NCBI RefSeq assembly: GCF_023100945.1
Contig: NZ_CP064689.1
Location: 5,872,001-5,936,000, forward strand
Reading direction: 5' to 3'
DNA from: Bradyrhizobium sp. 200
GTDB lineage: Bacteria; Pseudomonadota; Alphaproteobacteria; Rhizobiales; Xanthobacteraceae
DNA: 64,000 bases
Numbering within the stretch: position 1 is the stretch's first letter; every line of letters starts with the position of its first letter. The notes beneath the pieces were generated by a model. It ran no database searches and had not been told where the DNA came from. It was given only the letters and a program-made list of their open reading frames with translations. Positions 16,693-25,280 of this stretch are shown one piece after another. The position numbers and the translations under genes are program-made.

Positions 16693-17967
16693 ATGTTAGC
16701 CCCCACCCCCGCCTCGCCCGAGCAAGCCGGAATGTCCAAGGCGGCGCTCGATCGCCTCGAAAATCATCTGAAGCAGCGCTATGTCGACGCCGGCCGCTTC
16801 CCGGGGACGCAGCTCCTGATCTACCGCCGCGGCAAGATCGTGCACTCGACCGTCCAAGGTTTTGCCGACATCGAGCGCAAGGCGCCGGTCAAGGACGACA
16901 CGATCTTCCGCATCTATTCGATGACCAAGCCGCTCACGAGCGTAGCCTTCATGATGCTGGTCGAGGAAGGCCGCGTCGCGCTGGACGAGCCCGTGCACAA
17001 ATACATTCCGGAATGGAAGAACCTCGGCGTGTTCGTGGCCGGCACCCACCCGGCTTTCCTGACCCGTCCGCCGACACGGCCGATGCTGATCGTGGATCTG
17101 CTGCGCCACACTTCGGGCCTGACATATGGCTTCCAGCAGCGCAGCAATGTCGATGCCGCCTATCGCGAGACCAAGATCGGCGAAGTGATCAAGGCCGGCA
17201 CGCTGCAAAGCATGATCGACGACCTCGCAAAGATCCCGCTGGAATTTTCGCCGGGCGAAGCCTGGAATTATTCGGTCGCCACCGACGTGATCGGTTATCT
17301 CATAGGCGTCATCAGCGGCAAGCCGTTCGAGCAGTTCCTTAAAGAACGTATCCTCGATCCGCTTGGCATGAACGACACCGATTTCTTCGTGCCGAAGGAC
17401 AAGGCGCACCGTTTCGCGGCGTGTTACTCGGCCGATCCGCAAGGCGGCTTCAACCCGCTCGCCGCCGAGCGCAAGGGCACGCTGACGCTGCAGGACGATC
17501 CGGCGACGAGTTCATTCCTGGAGCCCCCCTCCTTCATCTCCGGCGGCGGCGGATTGTGCTCGACCGCGGCCGACTACCTCACCTTCTGCCGGACGCTACT
17601 CAATGGCGGCGAACTCGACGGCGTCCGGCTGCTGGGACCGAAGACGCTGAAGCTGATGGCGTCGAACCACCTGCCAGGCGGCGCCGATCTGCCGGCGATG
17701 TCGCGCTCGCTGTTCTCGGAAGCCGCCTATCACGGCATCGGCTTCGGGCTCGGCTTTGCCGTTACCATGAACCCGACGCAGACGCTGATCGCCGGCAGCC
17801 CCGGCGAATACAATTGGGGCGGCGCGGCGACGACCTCGTTCTTCATCGACCCGGTGGAAGAGCTGATCATGATCTTCATGACGCAAGTGCTGCCGTCGAG
17901 CGCCTATCCGTTACGGCGCGAACTGCGCACCATGGTGTATGCCGCCATCACCGACAGCAATCTCTAA
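16693..17967 (+). CDS. Serine hydrolase of the class C beta-lactamase/esterase family
   Basis: About 424 residues. The nucleophile motif SMTK (SxxK, near residue 76) and WNYSV (the YxN-like tyrosine) mark a beta-lactamase-fold esterase or carboxylesterase. No signal peptide is visible, which argues for a cytoplasmic esterase rather than a periplasmic beta-lactamase. GGGAG upstream serves either ATG 16693 (10-nt spacing) or GTG 16687 (4-nt spacing), and I take the ATG. It is divergent from the dioxygenase. The substrate is unknown. Confidence 0.85.
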   Translation: MLAPTPASPEQAGMSKAALDRLENHLKQRYVDAGRFPGTQLLIYRRGKIVHSTVQGFADIERKAPVKDDTIFRIYSMTKPLTSVAFMMLVEEGRVALDEPVHKYIPEWKNLGVFVAGTHPAFLTRPPTRPMLIVDLLRHTSGLTYGFQQRSNVDAAYRETKIGEVIKAGTLQSMIDDLAKIPLEFSPGEAWNYSVATDVIGYLIGVISGKPFEQFLKERILDPLGMNDTDFFVPKDKAHRFAACYSADPQGGFNPLAAERKGTLTLQDDPATSSFLEPPSFISGGGGLCSTAADYLTFCRTLLNGGELDGVRLLGPKTLKLMASNHLPGGADLPAMSRSLFSEAAYHGIGFGLGFAVTMNPTQTLIAGSPGEYNWGGAATTSFFIDPVEELIMIFMTQVLPSSAYPLRRELRTMVYAAITDSNL

Positions 17968-17975
17968 CACACACG

Positions 17976-18077
17976 GTCATTCCGGGGCGATGCGAAAGCA
18001 TCGAACTATGGTGCGCAATTGCGCACCTGAGAATCTCGCGATTCCGGGTTCGTCGCTTCGCGCCGCCTCGGAATGAC
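17976..18077. repeat. Intergenic palindromic repeat, family B copy 1
   Basis: Begins GTCATTCCGGGGCGATGCG and ends TCGGAATGAC, with an inner palindrome GGTGCGCAATTGCGCACC. A close copy is at 26383-26483 and a short derivative at 49807-49847. It lies between the hydrolase and kinase genes. Confidence 0.8.
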
Positions 18078-18191
18078 TCAAGGAAAGTCCGGGTTCCGCG
18101 GCGCGGAAGCGATCGCCCCGGAACCCGACACGTTGCCGAGAACGGCCCTACATCCCCTCAATATCCTTGGCGAAATTCGGCGGCTTCTCCT

Positions 18192-19736
18192 ATGCTTCGG
18201 CCGATTGGCGCCGATCTGGAACCTGCGTTGCCGAAACCCTCATTGCCAGTGCGTCTCGCCCTTCTGGTCGCGGGCACCACGTTGCCGCTGATTATTTTCG
18301 CGGCCGGCATCGTCTACAACAATTACAAGCAGGACCGGCAGAACGCGACCCAACGGGTGCTCGAAACCGTGCGCAGCGTTCGCCTCGTGCTCGACGCGGA
18401 GATGCAGCGGATCACCGGCGCGCTTCAGGTGCTGTCGCTGACGAACGAACTGCACGACCGGGATTTCGAGGGATTCCGGCGCATTTGCCAGGGTTTCCTG
18501 GACCAATATGGCGAAGGCGGCGTCGTGCTGGTGGCGGATCGCGAAGGCCGTCAGTTGTTCTCCTCGCTCACGGCGGACACGACAGGCCTGCCATCACGCA
18601 ACAACCTCGCCATGGTCGAGAAGGTCTTTGCGGAAAAGAAGCCGGTCTATTCCAACCTGTTCTTCGGGTCGGTCAAGAAACGGCTGATCGTGACGGTCGA
18701 AGTACCCGTCATCCAGGACGACCAGGTACTTTACGACATCTCCTTCAGTCCGCCGATCGAAATCTTTCAGGCCATGATCGAGCAGCAGCGGCCGAGCAAG
18801 GACTGGACGATCTCGATCTTCGATAGCGAAGGCACCAATTTTGCGCGCGTACCGAACCCGCAGGAGACCGTCGGCAAGCGTGCGTCGGCCTCGTTCTATG
18901 CGGAGATGACCCACAATCCGGAAGCTACCATGCCGACGGTATCGCTCGAGGGCGTGCCGCTGATTACGAGCTTTGCCCGCTCCTCGCTCACCGGGTGGAC
19001 GGTTGCCGCGGGCGTCGCCGAAAGCTCGCTGGTCGCGCCGCTCTGGCGCAACCTCGCGATAACGAGCGTGATGGGCTCCGTCCTGCTGATGGTCGGCCTC
19101 GCCTTTGCGGTGCGGATGGCGACCCAGATCGCCCGCGGCGAGATGCTTCACAATCTCCTGATCGAGGAACTCAACCACCGCGTCAAGAATACGCTCGCGG
19201 TCCTGCAGTCGATCGCCACCCAGACGTTCCGCAGCGCGAGCCGGGCGGAGCGCGAGAAGTTCGAGGGAAGGCTCGGCGCGCTGGCGGAGGCGCACAATTT
19301 GCTCAGCCAGGAAAAGTGGCAGGGCGCGGAGTTGCGGGAAGTGATTGCGCGGGTGCTGCAGCCCTATCTGCTCAACACTCCGGAACGGGTGCGGATGTTC
19401 GGACCGCAGGTCCCGCTGTCGCCGCGGCTCGCTGTGGTGCTGTCGATGATCGTGCACGAGATCGCAACCAATGCCGCCAAATACGGCGCGCTGTCGAACG
19501 ACAGCGGCACCGTCTCGGTGGACTGGGAGATCTTCGAGGAAAGCGACGGGCGCAAGCTGCGCCTGATCTGGACCGAGGCCGGCGGCCCGTCCGTCACGGC
19601 GCCGGTGCAGCGCGGCTTCGGCTCGCGGCTGATCGAGCGCAGCGCGCGCGACCAGCTCGGCGGCGAAGCGACCGTCGACTTCCTGCCGCGCGGCGTCGTC
19701 TACACGCTGAGCTGCGCGCTCGACGTGGAAGAGTAG
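18192..19736 (+). CDS. HWE-family sensor histidine kinase
   Basis: 514 residues. An N-terminal membrane helix (~18-38) and a second (~290-312) bound a periplasmic sensor region of about 250 residues, likely a dCache/PAS-like fold. The dimerisation box EELNHRVKNTLAVLQ places the phospho-acceptor at His329. The N-box HEIATNAAKYGALS and the WTEAGG motif identify the HWE subfamily common in Rhizobiales. No response regulator gene is adjacent. Its stop codon directly abuts the stop of the convergent TRAP permease gene. HWE kinases often feed general stress or light responses, but the signal here cannot be read from the sequence. Confidence 0.88.
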   Translation: MLRPIGADLEPALPKPSLPVRLALLVAGTTLPLIIFAAGIVYNNYKQDRQNATQRVLETVRSVRLVLDAEMQRITGALQVLSLTNELHDRDFEGFRRICQGFLDQYGEGGVVLVADREGRQLFSSLTADTTGLPSRNNLAMVEKVFAEKKPVYSNLFFGSVKKRLIVTVEVPVIQDDQVLYDISFSPPIEIFQAMIEQQRPSKDWTISIFDSEGTNFARVPNPQETVGKRASASFYAEMTHNPEATMPTVSLEGVPLITSFARSSLTGWTVAAGVAESSLVAPLWRNLAITSVMGSVLLMVGLAFAVRMATQIARGEMLHNLLIEELNHRVKNTLAVLQSIATQTFRSASRAEREKFEGRLGALAEAHNLLSQEKWQGAELREVIARVLQPYLLNTPERVRMFGPQVPLSPRLAVVLSMIVHEIATNAAKYGALSNDSGTVSVDWEIFEESDGRKLRLIWTEAGGPSVTAPVQRGFGSRLIERSARDQLGGEATVDFLPRGVVYTLSCALDVEE

Positions 19737-21056
19737 CTATTTCAGCATCTGCGGCACGATCAGCCGCGGCAGAAACAACGAGACCTCGGGCCAGATGATC
19801 AGCGCGGCCAGCACCAGCAACATCGGTATCAGCATGATCACCGTGTCCTTTAGCGCATAGCGCAGCCGTACGCCCGCGATCGAGCAGGCGATCATCAGGC
19901 ACAGCCCATAGGGCGGCGTCACCAGGCCGAACGCCAGCGAGACGATGGAGATGATGGCGAACTGAACGGGGTGCAGATCGACCGACTTCGCCAGCGGCTC
20001 CAGCACCGTGCCGACGATCACGATCGCCGGGATGGCGTCGAGGAAACAACCCACGACGAGAAAGCAAAAGGCGATAAAGAAGCCCGCCGCGATCGGGCCC
20101 ATCCCCCAGGTCGAGACGTTGGCCAGCAGTTCTTGCGGGATCTTGTAGTAGGCCAGCAGCCAGCCGAAGGCGCTCGCGGTGCCGACGCAGAACAGCGCGA
20201 CCCCGGCCAGCCGTCCGGTATCCAGCAAGGCCTTGTAGAGTTCGCGCGCGCCGGTCTCGCGGTAAAAGAACGCTGACAGCGCGATGGAATAGAGAACCGC
20301 GACGCACGCCGACTCGGTGGCGGTGAACCATCCGAGCAGTATGCCGCCGACAATGATGAACGGAGTCATCAGCGCCGGTATCGATCGCCAAATGGCGTAG
20401 GCGATCTCGATCCAACTTGATTTCGGATAGGTCGGATAACCGCGACGCGTCGCGTAGACATGCACGGTCGCCATCTGCGCGCCCGCGATCAGCAGGCCGG
20501 GTACGATGCCGGCGAGATACATCGCCGCGATCGAGGTCGAGATCAGCCCACCCCAGACGATCATCAAGATCGAGGGCGGGATGATGACGGCGAGCACGGC
20601 GGAGACCGCGGTGATGGCGATGGAGAACGAGAGGTCGTAGCCTTCCTTGGTCTGGGCATCGATGAATATCTTCGACTGGCTCGCCGCGTCCGCAGTGGAC
20701 GAGCCTGAGATGCCGGCAAAGAACACAGACAGCACGACGTTGATCTGCGCCAGCGACCCCGGCCAATGCCCGACCATCGAGCGCGACAGCGCAACCAGGC
20801 GGTCGGTGATGCCGCCGATGCTCATCAGGTTGGCGGTCAGGAGGAAGAACGGCACGGCGAGCAGGATGAACGAATTGTAGGCGTTGAAGGTCTCCTGCGC
20901 GAGCGTCATGATCGACAGGCGCGGCTCGATCAAAAGGATCGGCACGCAGGCAAGGCCGAGCGCAAAGGCGACCGGCACGCGAATGATGAGCAGGCCGACG
21001 AAGACCCCGAACAGGACCATTGCGGCCTGTCCGGCCGAAAGAACATTGCCGCTCAT
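19737..21056 (-). CDS. TRAP transporter large permease (DctM family), system 1
   Basis: 439-residue inner-membrane subunit with about twelve helices. Family landmarks are FFLLTANLMSIGGITDRLV, the ISGSSTADAASQSKIF stretch and PPSILMIVWGG. It carries out Na+-coupled uptake of an organic acid delivered by the neighbouring binding protein. Its ATG overlaps the small-subunit stop by 4 bp (ATGA), so translation is coupled. The 3' end meets the HWE kinase gene with no base between the two stop codons. Confidence 0.93.
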   Translation of the reverse strand: MSGNVLSAGQAAMVLFGVFVGLLIIRVPVAFALGLACVPILLIEPRLSIMTLAQETFNAYNSFILLAVPFFLLTANLMSIGGITDRLVALSRSMVGHWPGSLAQINVVLSVFFAGISGSSTADAASQSKIFIDAQTKEGYDLSFSIAITAVSAVLAVIIPPSILMIVWGGLISTSIAAMYLAGIVPGLLIAGAQMATVHVYATRRGYPTYPKSSWIEIAYAIWRSIPALMTPFIIVGGILLGWFTATESACVAVLYSIALSAFFYRETGARELYKALLDTGRLAGVALFCVGTASAFGWLLAYYKIPQELLANVSTWGMGPIAAGFFIAFCFLVVGCFLDAIPAIVIVGTVLEPLAKSVDLHPVQFAIISIVSLAFGLVTPPYGLCLMIACSIAGVRLRYALKDTVIMLIPMLLVLAALIIWPEVSLFLPRLIVPQMLK

Positions 21057-21568
21057 TGTTTCGCCCCAAGCAGAAGCCGCGCTTCATCGAGGATCTGCTC
21101 GCCCGCGAACACGATCCACGTCACGCCCGCCACCGGCCAGGCGACGTGGATCAGCCAGAGCGGCAGATCGGCTAGCTCGGACGTCCGGTTCCAGGCGAAC
21201 CGCGTGAATTCGAGGCCGGCCCACACAAACACCACCGCCATCGCCAGCACGCCCAGCCGCGCGAGAATCCGCACCGCAGCCTCGCTTCGGCGTGACAGGT
21301 TGGGCCAGACGTCGACCTCGAAATGCTGCGACTCTCTTATGCCGACCATGGCGCCGATCATGATCGTCCAGATAAAGAGAAAGCGCGCCATCTCCTCGGT
21401 CCAGATGTAGGACGGAATGAAGGGCGTGTAGCGCGAGATGATTTGCAGCGTAACCGGGATAACCAGAATGCCGACACATGCCGCCAGCAGGATTTCCAGC
21501 AGCTTTGCATAGGCCGCCGTTGCTCGGCGCCACGGCGACGGGTTCGGCGGCATCGATATTTCAGTCAT
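21053..21568 (-). CDS. TRAP transporter small permease (DctQ family), system 1
   Basis: 171-residue protein with four predicted membrane helices, as usual for DctQ. The IWTEEMARFLFIWTIMIGAM motif is diagnostic. ATG 21568 is preferred over an upstream GTG because GGAG sits 5 nt before it. It follows dctP after a gap containing a strong stem-loop and overlaps the large-permease gene by 4 bp. Confidence 0.9.
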   Translation of the reverse strand: MTEISMPPNPSPWRRATAAYAKLLEILLAACVGILVIPVTLQIISRYTPFIPSYIWTEEMARFLFIWTIMIGAMVGIRESQHFEVDVWPNLSRRSEAAVRILARLGVLAMAVVFVWAGLEFTRFAWNRTSELADLPLWLIHVAWPVAGVTWIVFAGEQILDEARLLLGAKQ

Positions 21569-21598
21569 CACGGCTCCGGGGGATCACGATCATGGAAT

Positions 21599-21622
21599 GG
21601 GGCAAGCCGTCTGGCTTGCCCC
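21599..21622 (-). promoter_or_regulatory. Intercistronic stem-loop between TRAP1 dctP and dctQ
   Basis: A perfect 10-bp stem (GGGGCAAGCC and complement) with a 4-nt loop lies 30 bp after the binding-protein stop. It is the same arrangement as after urtA, nrtA and the second dctP. Confidence 0.7.
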
Positions 21623-21652
21623 GACTTCCTGCCGCGTGGGCAGCGACAATTC

Positions 21653-22651
21653 TCAGGCGACGCTGATCTTCTCGAAGATGCCCTCGGCGCCGATTTCCTT
21701 GGCATAGGTGGCCATCACGGGATCGGCAAGCTTCTTCATGGCGTCACGCTCCTCGAATGGAACGCGCTTGAGCTTGCCAGCCTTCTCCAGCGTGTCGAGC
21801 TTGACGACTTCCTCGCTCGATTCCAGTTGGCGGCCGTAATCGCCGGCTTCCTTGCCGGCCTTCATGATCGCGTCCTGCAGATCCTTCGGCAGGGTCTTCA
21901 GCGTCTTCACCGAGAAACAGATCGGCCGGATCGATACCGCGTGCTGCGTCAGGTTGAGATGCGGCGCGACTTCGTAGAACTTCATCGCCTCGACGCCGGC
22001 CGCCTCGTTTTCGCCGGCCGAGATCACGCCGTTCTGGATGGCGTTGTAGACTTCGTTGTAGGCGATCACCGTCGGGCTCATGCCGACGGCCGCGAACGTC
22101 TTCGACCAGATCGGGGCGCCCTGCACCCGAACCTTGAGACCCTTGAGATCGGCGAGGTTCTTGAGCGGCTTGTTGGCGAAGATGTTGCGGATCCCGCCAC
22201 CCGCATAGCCGATCAGAACGACCTCGGCCTTAACAGCGATTTCATCGGCGACCGGCGCCAGGATATTCTTCTCGACGACCTTGTTCATGTGCTCGATGCC
22301 CTTGAACACAAAGGGCGCATCGATGAACGGCGCCGCCTTGGCGAAGGTCGACATGTGGGCCGGCGAGACGATGCCGTAATCGACCGCCTTGCCCTGCGAC
22401 ATATACTCGAAATACTGCTTCTCGAGACCAAGCGATGAATTCTTGTGCAGCGTGAAGTTGACGGGCTTGCCGTAATACTTCTTCACCAGTTCTTCAAACC
22501 GGGTCAGCGCCTTGGTGAAGGCGTGGTCGTCGTTGAACTGCACGGCTCCGTTGAGCGTGACGGGCGCTTGTGCCCGCAGGATCGTTGGCATGCCCAAGAC
22601 GCCGGCAGCCGCCGTCGCACCAAGGCCCGCAAGTACGGTTCTTCGCTTCAT
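21653..22651 (-). CDS. TRAP transporter substrate-binding protein (DctP family), system 1
   Basis: 332-residue periplasmic binding protein with an RR-containing signal peptide (KRRTVLAGLGATAAAGVLGMP). The family-conserved Arg that binds the ligand carboxylate is in LKGLKVRVQGAP, and PTVIAYNEVYNAIQNGVISAGE is the typical DctP core. It heads the dctP-dctQ-dctM operon. The ligand is probably an organic acid, but no catabolic gene is adjacent to reveal which. Confidence 0.92.
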   Translation of the reverse strand: MKRRTVLAGLGATAAAGVLGMPTILRAQAPVTLNGAVQFNDDHAFTKALTRFEELVKKYYGKPVNFTLHKNSSLGLEKQYFEYMSQGKAVDYGIVSPAHMSTFAKAAPFIDAPFVFKGIEHMNKVVEKNILAPVADEIAVKAEVVLIGYAGGGIRNIFANKPLKNLADLKGLKVRVQGAPIWSKTFAAVGMSPTVIAYNEVYNAIQNGVISAGENEAAGVEAMKFYEVAPHLNLTQHAVSIRPICFSVKTLKTLPKDLQDAIMKAGKEAGDYGRQLESSEEVVKLDTLEKAGKLKRVPFEERDAMKKLADPVMATYAKEIGAEGIFEKISVA

Positions 22652-23531
22652 GGCGTTCCTCCCCTATGATGCCCATCCCTTGTAAGCGGGACTTTGGCCG
22701 GGCCGACGCGGCGGCCACTACCGCAAAGCGTATGCAAAACGGCACGGCTGTGGAAGCCAATTTAAGTAGTACCCAGGGCCAATAGGCCGCAGACGGCTGG
22801 GCCGATGATTGCAATCATTTCGGCAAACCCCGCTCCGGAGGCACGGGCCCGAACCGGTCGCCATTCCGCAGATCGCCGCAGGCGCTCGTTACGGCCTCCC
22901 CGGCCTGTCAGTTGCCGAGGCAACGTCTTGCGATTTCATCTGACGCCGGCGGCGATGGTCAATCCGTAGGCAACCGACACGCTGCAATCGTTGCGCGATG
23001 TCGGCATTCACCGCTCCGTCAAAGGCGCGCGTGACGTGCGAGCACACAACTTGCAGCAATTTCCCGTCACGCCTGATCTGAAAACCGCAACTGAACTCTG
23101 CTGCATTTCATCAGGCATCACTGCCTCACGGAAATTTCATGCGGCACAGCTCAATATCTGGGCGGCACGCACCGCGAGCCGGAAAACCCCGTAGAAATCC
23201 GGTGCCTGATGCTTACGCAATAAGTATGCCGACCAAAATCTGTGTCCTTTGAACTCGCGGTGGTTGTGGTTTGTCGAATATTTTGCCAAATGTAGTGCGC
23301 GGGGTTTTCCCAAATGCACCCCGGGTGTCGACAGCTTTAAGTAGTTGGCGGCGCCGGTATCAGGATGCTTCCAATACGCGCGTGCGTTTGGCTACCATCC
23401 CGCAATATCTCAGGATTCCCGTGGTTCCCTATACTAACTCACGGTCCGGTCTGACTTTAACGCGGTAAATGTGGATGAACCCCTGACCTACTTTTGCCAG
23501 GGTTTCCCGATTGAAGGACGGTAAAACCAGA
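22652..23531. other. Non-coding region of about 880 bp upstream of TRAP1 and the XRE gene
   Basis: No convincing coding sequence is seen. Short frames here lack family features and ribosome sites. The region must contain the TRAP1 promoter and the promoter of the xre gene. It holds a perfect 14-bp palindrome at 22805-22818. A small RNA cannot be excluded. Confidence 0.5.
22805..22818. promoter_or_regulatory. Perfect palindrome ATGATTGCAATCAT
   Basis: A 14-bp uninterrupted palindrome about 155 bp upstream of the TRAP1 binding-protein start. Candidate operator for a dimeric regulator. No regulator gene of the GntR or LacI type is adjacent, so the partner is unknown. Confidence 0.35.
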
Positions 23532-23927
23532 ATGAACAGATCAGCAGCGAAGAAGATGAAACAGCGCAGCGCCGGCAAACCCGATATCGAGTTGGGCAAA
23601 CGGATTCGCCTGCGGCGTGTGGAACAGAAAATCTCGCAAGCGGAGCTCGGCGACAAGCTCGGCGTCAGCTTCCAGCAGGTCCAGAAGTACGAGAAGGGCG
23701 TCAACCGTGTCGGCGCTGCTCGTCTTCAGCAAATCGCGACCGCGCTCGACGTGCCGGTGACATTCTTCTACGACGGCGACGGCAAGGCGCGCGAAGTCGA
23801 GAGCCTGCTGTTCCTGGACAGCGCGTTCAGCCTTAGGCTGTTGCGTGCCTACAGCAAGATCAAGGACCAGACGGTACAACGTCAACTGGTGTCCTTGATG
23901 GAATCGATCGCCGCCAACGAGGGCTAG
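23532..23927 (+). CDS. XRE-family transcriptional regulator
   Basis: 131-residue DNA-binding protein. The helix-turn-helix spans about residues 20-75 (ELGKRIRLRRVEQKISQAEL then KLGVSFQQVQKYEKGVNRVG). A helical C-terminal tail (ALDVPVTFFYDG... LVSLMESIAANEG) matches the rhizobial PhrR/PraR-like group. ATG 23532 is favoured over a TTG seven codons upstream. It is monocistronic. Members of this group regulate stress, biofilm or quorum responses in rhizobia; the target here is unknown. Confidence 0.88.
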   Translation: MNRSAAKKMKQRSAGKPDIELGKRIRLRRVEQKISQAELGDKLGVSFQQVQKYEKGVNRVGAARLQQIATALDVPVTFFYDGDGKAREVESLLFLDSAFSLRLLRAYSKIKDQTVQRQLVSLMESIAANEG

Positions 23928-24314
23928 GCAAATTATCGCGCCTGGATCGCAGCACCGCGGACCCGATCAATCGACGCGAGAAATCGCCGGGTAGCCTGTT
24001 GCTGCGCTAGGTCTGATCTTGATCTCGCCGGGACCAGATCGGTTCGCCGCCATCGCAAAATGGCGGAGCCCGGCCGTATCGCAGCGAAAAGCCTGCGCGG
24101 CACGTTCCGACGAATAGAGGCGGCTTCTCCTCCGCAAAGTCCTCACCACACGCCAAGCCCGCCACGCCGCCGCGCGTGCTCGGCCCTGCGCCACCAATCT
24201 CACACCCCTCCCGGCATCTGTTCCGGTCCTGACGCCATGCAAGATGCGGCGATTGACCTCGGCGCGGCGCTCGTCCGACAATGGATCAAGCCTCCCGACT
24301 GAAAGCTGCAACCG
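23928..24314. other. Intergenic region with no recognised feature
   Basis: About 390 bp between the XRE regulator and the enoyl-CoA hydratase-like gene. I see no conserved protein, RNA gene or clear terminator. Confidence 0.4.
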
Positions 24315-25136
24315 ATGCTCGATTTCCCGAAGACCGCCGAAATCTCCCATGCCGACGGCAAGATCCTGCAAAGCGTCAGCGACGGCGTCGGCGTCATCAC
24401 CTTCAACAATCCCGACAAGCGCAACGCGATGTCGCTGGAGATGTGGGAGGGGCTCGGCCACGCGCTGTCCGAACTGCGCGACAATCCCGATGTCCGCGTC
24501 GTGATCCTGACCGGTGCCGGCGACAAGGCCTTCGTCTCGGGCGCCGATATCAGCCAGTTCGAGAAAACCCGTCACAATGCGGCGGCCTCTGAGGAATATT
24601 CGAAACGGAGCGAGGCGCAGCGCGCATTGCTCGCGAGCTACCCGAAGCCGACGATCGCCTGCATCCGCGGCTTCTGCCTCGGCGGCGGCATGCAGGTCGC
24701 CATGCTAACCGACATCCGTATCGCCTCCGACAACAGCCAGTTCGGCATTCCCGCCGCAAAACTCGGCATCGCCTATGGCTATGACGGTCTCAAGCATCTG
24801 GTCTCGCTGGTCGGGCCGTCCTGGGCGCGGCTCATCATGTATACGGGCATGCGGATCGAGGCTGCGGAAGCCTTGAGGATCGGATTGGTCGACCGCGTGC
24901 TGCCGGACGCGAAATTAAGGGACGCCACCATGGAGATCGCACGCACCATCTCCGGCAACGCCCCGCTGGCGATCAAGGCCGCCAAGATCACGATTGCCGA
25001 AGTGCTGAAGGACGAAAGCAGGCGCGACATGGACGCGATCAAGAAGATCGGCACGGCCTGCATGGATAGCGAGGATTTTCGCGAAGGCCGAACGGCTTTC
25101 ATGGAAAAGCGAAAGCCGCAGTTCAAGGGGCGTTAA
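24315..25136 (+). CDS. Enoyl-CoA hydratase/isomerase (crotonase) family protein
   Basis: 273 residues of crotonase fold. The two oxyanion-hole regions are present: FVSGADISQF near residue 75 and RGFCLGGGMQVAM near 118. At the usual first catalytic-glutamate position (family pattern PExxLG) the sequence reads IPAAKLGIAYGYDG, so that Glu is absent. The reaction may therefore differ from simple hydration. No other beta-oxidation gene is adjacent on this strand. Confidence 0.85.
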   Translation: MLDFPKTAEISHADGKILQSVSDGVGVITFNNPDKRNAMSLEMWEGLGHALSELRDNPDVRVVILTGAGDKAFVSGADISQFEKTRHNAAASEEYSKRSEAQRALLASYPKPTIACIRGFCLGGGMQVAMLTDIRIASDNSQFGIPAAKLGIAYGYDGLKHLVSLVGPSWARLIMYTGMRIEAAEALRIGLVDRVLPDAKLRDATMEIARTISGNAPLAIKAAKITIAEVLKDESRRDMDAIKKIGTACMDSEDFREGRTAFMEKRKPQFKGR

Positions 25137-25160
25137 TCCTACTGCGCCGCTGACTCTCCG

Positions 25161-25262
25161 CGGTCATCATCCGCGAAGGCGGATGATCCAGTATTCCAGA
25201 GACGCCAGTGATTGAACCGAGAAGCCGCGGCGTACTGGATACCGCCTCCGCGGGTATGACGA
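25161..25262. repeat. Intergenic repeat, family C
   Basis: A stretch with complementary parts (ATCATCCGCGAAGGCGGATG, later GCCTCCGCGGGTATGAC) and the core ATCCAGTATTCCAGAGACG. It resembles repeats I associate with Bradyrhizobium chromosomes. It lies between the convergent crotonase and dehydrogenase genes. Confidence 0.6.
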
Positions 25263-25280
25263 CTGGTGGTCATACCTCTC

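Noticed and set aside
22991..23194. 67-codon frame in the large intergenic region
   Set aside because: No ribosome site, no recognisable domain, and composition unlike its neighbours.
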